From: SURF-28 sp034521465
GTDB lineage: Bacteria; Bacteroidota; Ignavibacteria; Ignavibacteriales; Melioribacteraceae
Length of the DNA: 64,000 nt
Direction of reading: 5' to 3'
Assembly: GCA_034521465.1 (NCBI GenBank)
Contig: JAXHMN010000010.1
Coordinates: forward strand, 186,001 to 250,000
The stretch's first letter is position 1. Every line of letters starts with the position of its first letter. The notes under the pieces are model-generated. The model ran no database searches and was not told the DNA's origin. It was given only the letters and a program-made list of their open reading frames with translations. Position numbers and translations under genes: made by a program. Shown one piece after another: positions 60,907 through 64,000 of the stretch.

Positions 60907-62058
60907 ATGAGCACAGATTACAATCACCCTACAATAAGTGAAGACGAAAAGATAATCCGCCCAACAAAGGTTGAGGTTAATCTCGTAAAATTGAAACATA
61001 ATTTTGAAGAAATCAAAAAACATGTTTCGCCGGCGAAGATTAATATAGTTCTGAAAGCAAATGCATACGGACATGGTTTGGTCCCCATCGCAAAATTATT
61101 GGAAGAAATCGGTGCAGATTATTTAAGCGTTGCTGTTGTTGAAGAAGGAATTCTTCTTAGAAATTCCGGCATAAAGATGCCTATACTTGTACTCGGCGGT
61201 GTTTGGGGAAACCAGGTTCCTTTATTCATTAAATATAATTTGGCAATCACCGCTTCATCTCTTGAAAAGGTTAGACAGATTGACGATACTGCTGAGCAGA
61301 TGAATAAGAAAGCAAAGGTCCATATTAAAATTGACACGGGTATGGAACGAGTCGGTGTTCATTATTATAATTCACATGATTTTTTGGAGAAAGTTTATAA
61401 ACACAAAAATATTTTAGTCGAAGGTATATACTCACATTTCGCAAATGCAGATTCAACCGATTTAGCCCATACAAAATTACAATTCGCGAGATTTCAAGAA
61501 TCACTTTACTTTTTTGAAAAGGAATCAATCGAGCTGCCGATTAGACACATTGCTAACTCCGGTGCAATGCTCCAGATGCCGGAAACATATTTAGATATGG
61601 TGCGTCCGGGAATTTTATTTTACGGTGTGTATCCTTCTAAAGAGATTCCTAAAACTATTTCTGTTAAACCGGCTTTAACTTGGAAATCATTAGTAGTTTA
61701 TTTTAAGGTTATCAAACCCGGTCATCCGGTTGGTTACGGTTTAAAATGGAAGAGTGAAAAAAATGTTCGTGCCGTAACTGTGCCGGTTGGGTACGGTGAC
61801 GGCTACTTCCGGAGCATGTCGCATAAAGCCGAAGTGATAATAAGAAATGAAAAGTATCCTGTCATTGGAACAATTTCAATGGATCAAATTATCGTAAACA
61901 TTGGTGATAACAGCGCTTATAACGGAGACGAAGTAATTTTACTTGGCAGTGATGGTGGAAGTTCAATATCAGCAGCGGATTTAGCTGAATGGGCTGACAC
62001 AATTCCTTATGAAATTCTAACCAATATAAACACAAGAGTTCCAAGAGTTTATAAATAA
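60907..62058 (+). CDS. alr: Alanine racemase
   Basis: Alr interconverts L- and D-alanine for peptidoglycan. The PLP Lys lies in NIVLKANAYGHGLVPIAKLL (residues about 40-59). HIKIDTGMERVGVHYY, GIYSHFANADSTD, HIANSGAMLQMPE and MVRPGILFYGVYP follow, and the second catalytic residue, Tyr, is in TVPVGYGDGYFRSMSHKA. The C-terminal domain reads YPVIGTISMDQIIVNIGD. The length of 383 aa is normal and the gene is intact. A short promoter-sized gap of 67 nt separates it from the divergent glycosylase gene. Confidence 0.96.
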   Translation: MSTDYNHPTISEDEKIIRPTKVEVNLVKLKHNFEEIKKHVSPAKINIVLKANAYGHGLVPIAKLLEEIGADYLSVAVVEEGILLRNSGIKMPILVLGGVWGNQVPLFIKYNLAITASSLEKVRQIDDTAEQMNKKAKVHIKIDTGMERVGVHYYNSHDFLEKVYKHKNILVEGIYSHFANADSTDLAHTKLQFARFQESLYFFEKESIELPIRHIANSGAMLQMPETYLDMVRPGILFYGVYPSKEIPKTISVKPALTWKSLVVYFKVIKPGHPVGYGLKWKSEKNVRAVTVPVGYGDGYFRSMSHKAEVIIRNEKYPVIGTISMDQIIVNIGDNSAYNGDEVILLGSDGGSSISAADLAEWADTIPYEILTNINTRVPRVYK

Positions 62059-62144
62059 GCCGGATAGATAATTCCCCTTTCGATATTGCAACTTTTTGGT
62101 TAACATTTCTGTTAAATAATACTAAACAACTTATTTGAGGAAAG

Positions 62145-63227
62145 ATGAAACGCTTATCGATATTAATTTTTTCGCTGCTCATATTTTCTGGCTGCAGTGA
62201 AGGAAACATAAAAGAGAAACAAATGAAACCAGACCAATTAGAATCATACAGCGGAATAACTGAAATTGCAACCTTAGCCGGCGGATGTTTTTGGTGCATT
62301 GAAGCACCGTTTGAATCGATTGACGGAGTTGTGAAAGTTGTTTCAGGTTATGCAGGCGGAGTAAAAGAAAATCCGACATATGAGGAAGTGGCAGGCGGCA
62401 AAACGAAATACAAAGAAGCAGTTCAAGTTCATTACGATCCCGCAATTATTAGTTATGCAGAAATACTAGATGTTTACTGGAAACAATTTGATCCTACAGA
62501 CAAAGGCGGCTCTTTTTATGACAGAGGTTCACAGTATGAATCAGCCATATTTTATCACAATGAAAAACAAAAAGCTATAGCAGAAAAATCCAAAAAAGAG
62601 CTAGACAATTCTGGAATATTCAACGATCCAATTGTTACTGAAGTTACAGAATTTACAACTTGGTATCCTGCAGAAGATTATCATCAAGATTATTCCGAAA
62701 AGAATCCCGAGAGATATCTCAACTATAAAAAAGGATCGGGAAGAGAAACTTTTATTAAAGGTGTTTGGGGAGATGAAAGAATAGACGAATATCAACGTAA
62801 TGCAAGAGACTCTTCAATAAAAGAAAATCTCACGGAATTACAATATAACGTAACTCAAAAAAATGCAACTGAACCACCGTTCAAAAATGAATTTTGGGAT
62901 CATGAGGAAGAAGGAATTTATGTCGATATAGTTTCGGGCGAGCCGTTGTTCAGTTCAAAAGATCGGTTCGAGTGCGGCAGTGGTTGGATTAGTTTCACAA
63001 AACCAATTGATACAAGATTCACCGAGAAAAAAGAAGATACATCACACGGAATGAACAGAGTTGAAGTTAGAAGTAAAATTGCAGATTCACATTTAGGGCA
63101 CGTTTTTAATGACGGACCAGAGCCAACAAATTTGAGGTATTGCATTAACTCAGCTTCTTTGAAATTTATTCCTAAAGATAAAATGAAGGAACTCGGTTAT
63201 GGTGATTATTTATGGGTGGTTGAATGA
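62145..63227 (+). CDS. msrAB: Methionine sulfoxide reductase MsrA-MsrB fusion, lipoprotein
   Basis: The lipoprotein signal is MKRLSILIFSLLIFSGCSEG. MsrA begins ATLAGGCFWCIEAPFESIDG, with catalytic Cys in GCFWC, then SGYAGGVKENPTYEEVAGGK and AIFYHNEKQKAIAEKS. MsrB (from about residue 220) has FECGSGWISFTKPID, RSKIADSHLGHVFNDGPEPT and catalytic Cys in LRYCINSASLKFIP. The usual zinc-binding CxxC pairs of many MsrB are absent (the first is replaced by IVSGEP), so this is a zinc-free form. It would repair both S- and R-methionine sulfoxide in exported proteins. Preceded by GAGGAAAG. Intact. Confidence 0.95.
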   Translation: MKRLSILIFSLLIFSGCSEGNIKEKQMKPDQLESYSGITEIATLAGGCFWCIEAPFESIDGVVKVVSGYAGGVKENPTYEEVAGGKTKYKEAVQVHYDPAIISYAEILDVYWKQFDPTDKGGSFYDRGSQYESAIFYHNEKQKAIAEKSKKELDNSGIFNDPIVTEVTEFTTWYPAEDYHQDYSEKNPERYLNYKKGSGRETFIKGVWGDERIDEYQRNARDSSIKENLTELQYNVTQKNATEPPFKNEFWDHEEEGIYVDIVSGEPLFSSKDRFECGSGWISFTKPIDTRFTEKKEDTSHGMNRVEVRSKIADSHLGHVFNDGPEPTNLRYCINSASLKFIPKDKMKELGYGDYLWVVE

Positions 63228-63236
63228 CACTAATAT

Positions 63237-64000
63237 TCAAACATTCTTCCCCATATGAATTACATCAAAACCAAACTTGTCGCGGATTTTCATTACTGCT
63301 CTTACCATTCTTTTACGAATTGTCTCTTCGTCTTCGAAGAGCAAACCCTGCTCTGTAAAATGTTCAAGTTTGCCGAGATGAATTCCGATCAAACGCACAC
63401 CGACTCTCCGCGTGTAAGCTTTGCGAAAAGATCGATCGCAACATCGAAAACTGTTTTGTCATCATCGGTTGCTTGAATAGTTTTTGAACGTGTCCACGTT
63501 ACAAAATCGGAGTAGCGAAGTTTTATCGAAACGGTTGATGTCTGCCAATTTTCATTCCGTAAAAGTTGACATGCTTCTTCGACAAGTCCGAATAATATCG
63601 ATTCAATTTTTTCTTTGTTGACTATATCTTCGCCGAATGTTCTTTCTTTCGAAATACTTTTACGTTCATGTTCTATAGAAAAGTGTGTGCTTCCTTCGCC
63701 GTTTGCTTTTTCCCAAAGTGCTATTCCGTACTTGCCGAGCAGTGTTGCCAAATAATCCTGCGATGCGTTTGCAATATCGCCTACGGTCTTAAATCCCCGT
63801 GCACGAAGTATCGGAAATGTTGCTTTGCCGACGCCGGGTACTTTTTCAATCGGCAGCGGCGCAAGAAATTCTTTTTCCTTTCCGTGCGGCACGAATGTTA
63901 TTCCTTTCGGCTTCCTGTAATCGGATGCAATTTTTGAAATTGATTTGTTGCTCGAAATTCCGATTGAGCATGGGAGGTGAAGTTCGAGCCAAATTTCGGT
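63237..64000 (-). CDS. dinB: DNA polymerase IV, partial (N-terminus beyond right edge, one frameshift)
   Basis: The palm remainder SIGISSNKSISKIASDY and RKPKGITFVPHGKEKEFLAP leads to the thumb (helix-hairpin-helix: PIEKVPGVGKATFPILRARG, FKTVGDIANASQDYLATLLG). The little-finger domain follows (RKSISKERTFGEDIVNKEKI, STVSIKLRYSDFVTWTRSKT). An indel at about 63405 shifts the end; corrected it reads RVGVRLIGIHLGKLEHFTEQ and stops at 63237. The translesion polymerase's catalytic start lies outside the window. Confidence 0.9.

Noticed and set aside
1..64000. CRISPR array, rRNA operon or insertion sequence
   Set aside because: No regularly spaced direct repeats, no rRNA-like sequence and no transposase frame were found. 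The short hairpins at 31.8, 32.4 and 38.5 kb are not arrays.

Overview
The window is AT-rich bacterial chromosome, most likely from the Ignavibacteria (Ignavibacteriota, within the Bacteroidota/Chlorobi group). The main evidence is a very large secreted protein ending in a type IX secretion (T9SS) sorting domain with the motif SQNYPNPFNPSTVIKF. Other support comes from a Na+-NQR operon with its own ApbE and NqrM, an ECF sigma / HEAT-repeat anti-sigma / DUF4097 operon, and the general style of the lipoprotein and membrane genes. Many otherwise intact genes are split by one-base indels. At least two of these (nqrF, the AEP aminotransferase gene) fall in a run of four G/C where the family frame needs five, which points to sequence or assembly error more than to gene decay. 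Where a gene is split, I give the span of the whole gene and say where the frame changes. Damage is densest at about 16.9-22.9 kb.

Layout. 1-7122 (minus): the respiratory sodium pump nqrABCDEF, then apbE and the start of nqrM, which mature its flavin and iron centres. 7330-7402: tRNA-Lys(CTT). 7483-8809: a BtuF-like binding protein and a small Cys-rich membrane protein. 8902-24214: an exopolysaccharide locus. The plus strand carries two GT2 and two GT4 glycosyltransferases, a glucuronyl C5-epimerase-like protein, a methyltransferase, a YfhO-like membrane protein, a toroid protein, an FkbM methyltransferase and an SGNH hydrolase. A convergent minus-strand group carries a polysaccharide deacetylase, a sulfotransferase and a Wzx-type flippase. 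Epimerase, deacetylase and sulfotransferase together suggest a sulfated, uronic-acid-rich (glycosaminoglycan-like) polymer.

24299-30047 (minus): prfA, then a group running from a cyclic-nucleotide-binding protein through a GAF/ATPase protein whose phospho-accepting His is replaced by Gln, to miaA and a GT2. 30521-31787 (plus): ECF sigma factor, zinc anti-sigma factor and OsmC, a probable thiol/peroxide stress unit. 31797-32407: hairpin repeats around two gene remnants, a restriction-methylase C-terminus and a GxxExxY protein.

32476-38238 (minus): the most striking part, a compact phosphonate pathway. It encodes PEP mutase fused to a nucleotidyltransferase, phosphonopyruvate decarboxylase, a nucleotidyltransferase fused to 2-aminoethylphosphonate (AEP) aminotransferase, and a CDP-alcohol phosphotransferase. 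Together these could make AEP, activate it as CMP-AEP and put it on a lipid. 38539-42326 (minus): ECF sigma, HEAT-type anti-sigma and two paralogous secreted beta-solenoid proteins built on a Thr-x-Gly-Gly repeat. 43170-48211 (minus): the giant T9SS cargo protein with beta-helix, cohesin-like and dockerin-like modules. 48449-51349 (minus): cytochrome bd oxidase with an Rrf2 regulator preceded by two tandem operator-like sites. 51506-53202 (plus): TPR protein, lipoprotein and HEPN protein. 54210-56821 (minus): a PAS histidine kinase and NtrC-type response regulator pair. 56912-64000: housekeeping and repair functions (hydrolase, TfoX-like, SDR, glutaminyl cyclase-like, SMUG-type uracil glycosylase, alanine racemase, MsrAB, DNA polymerase IV).
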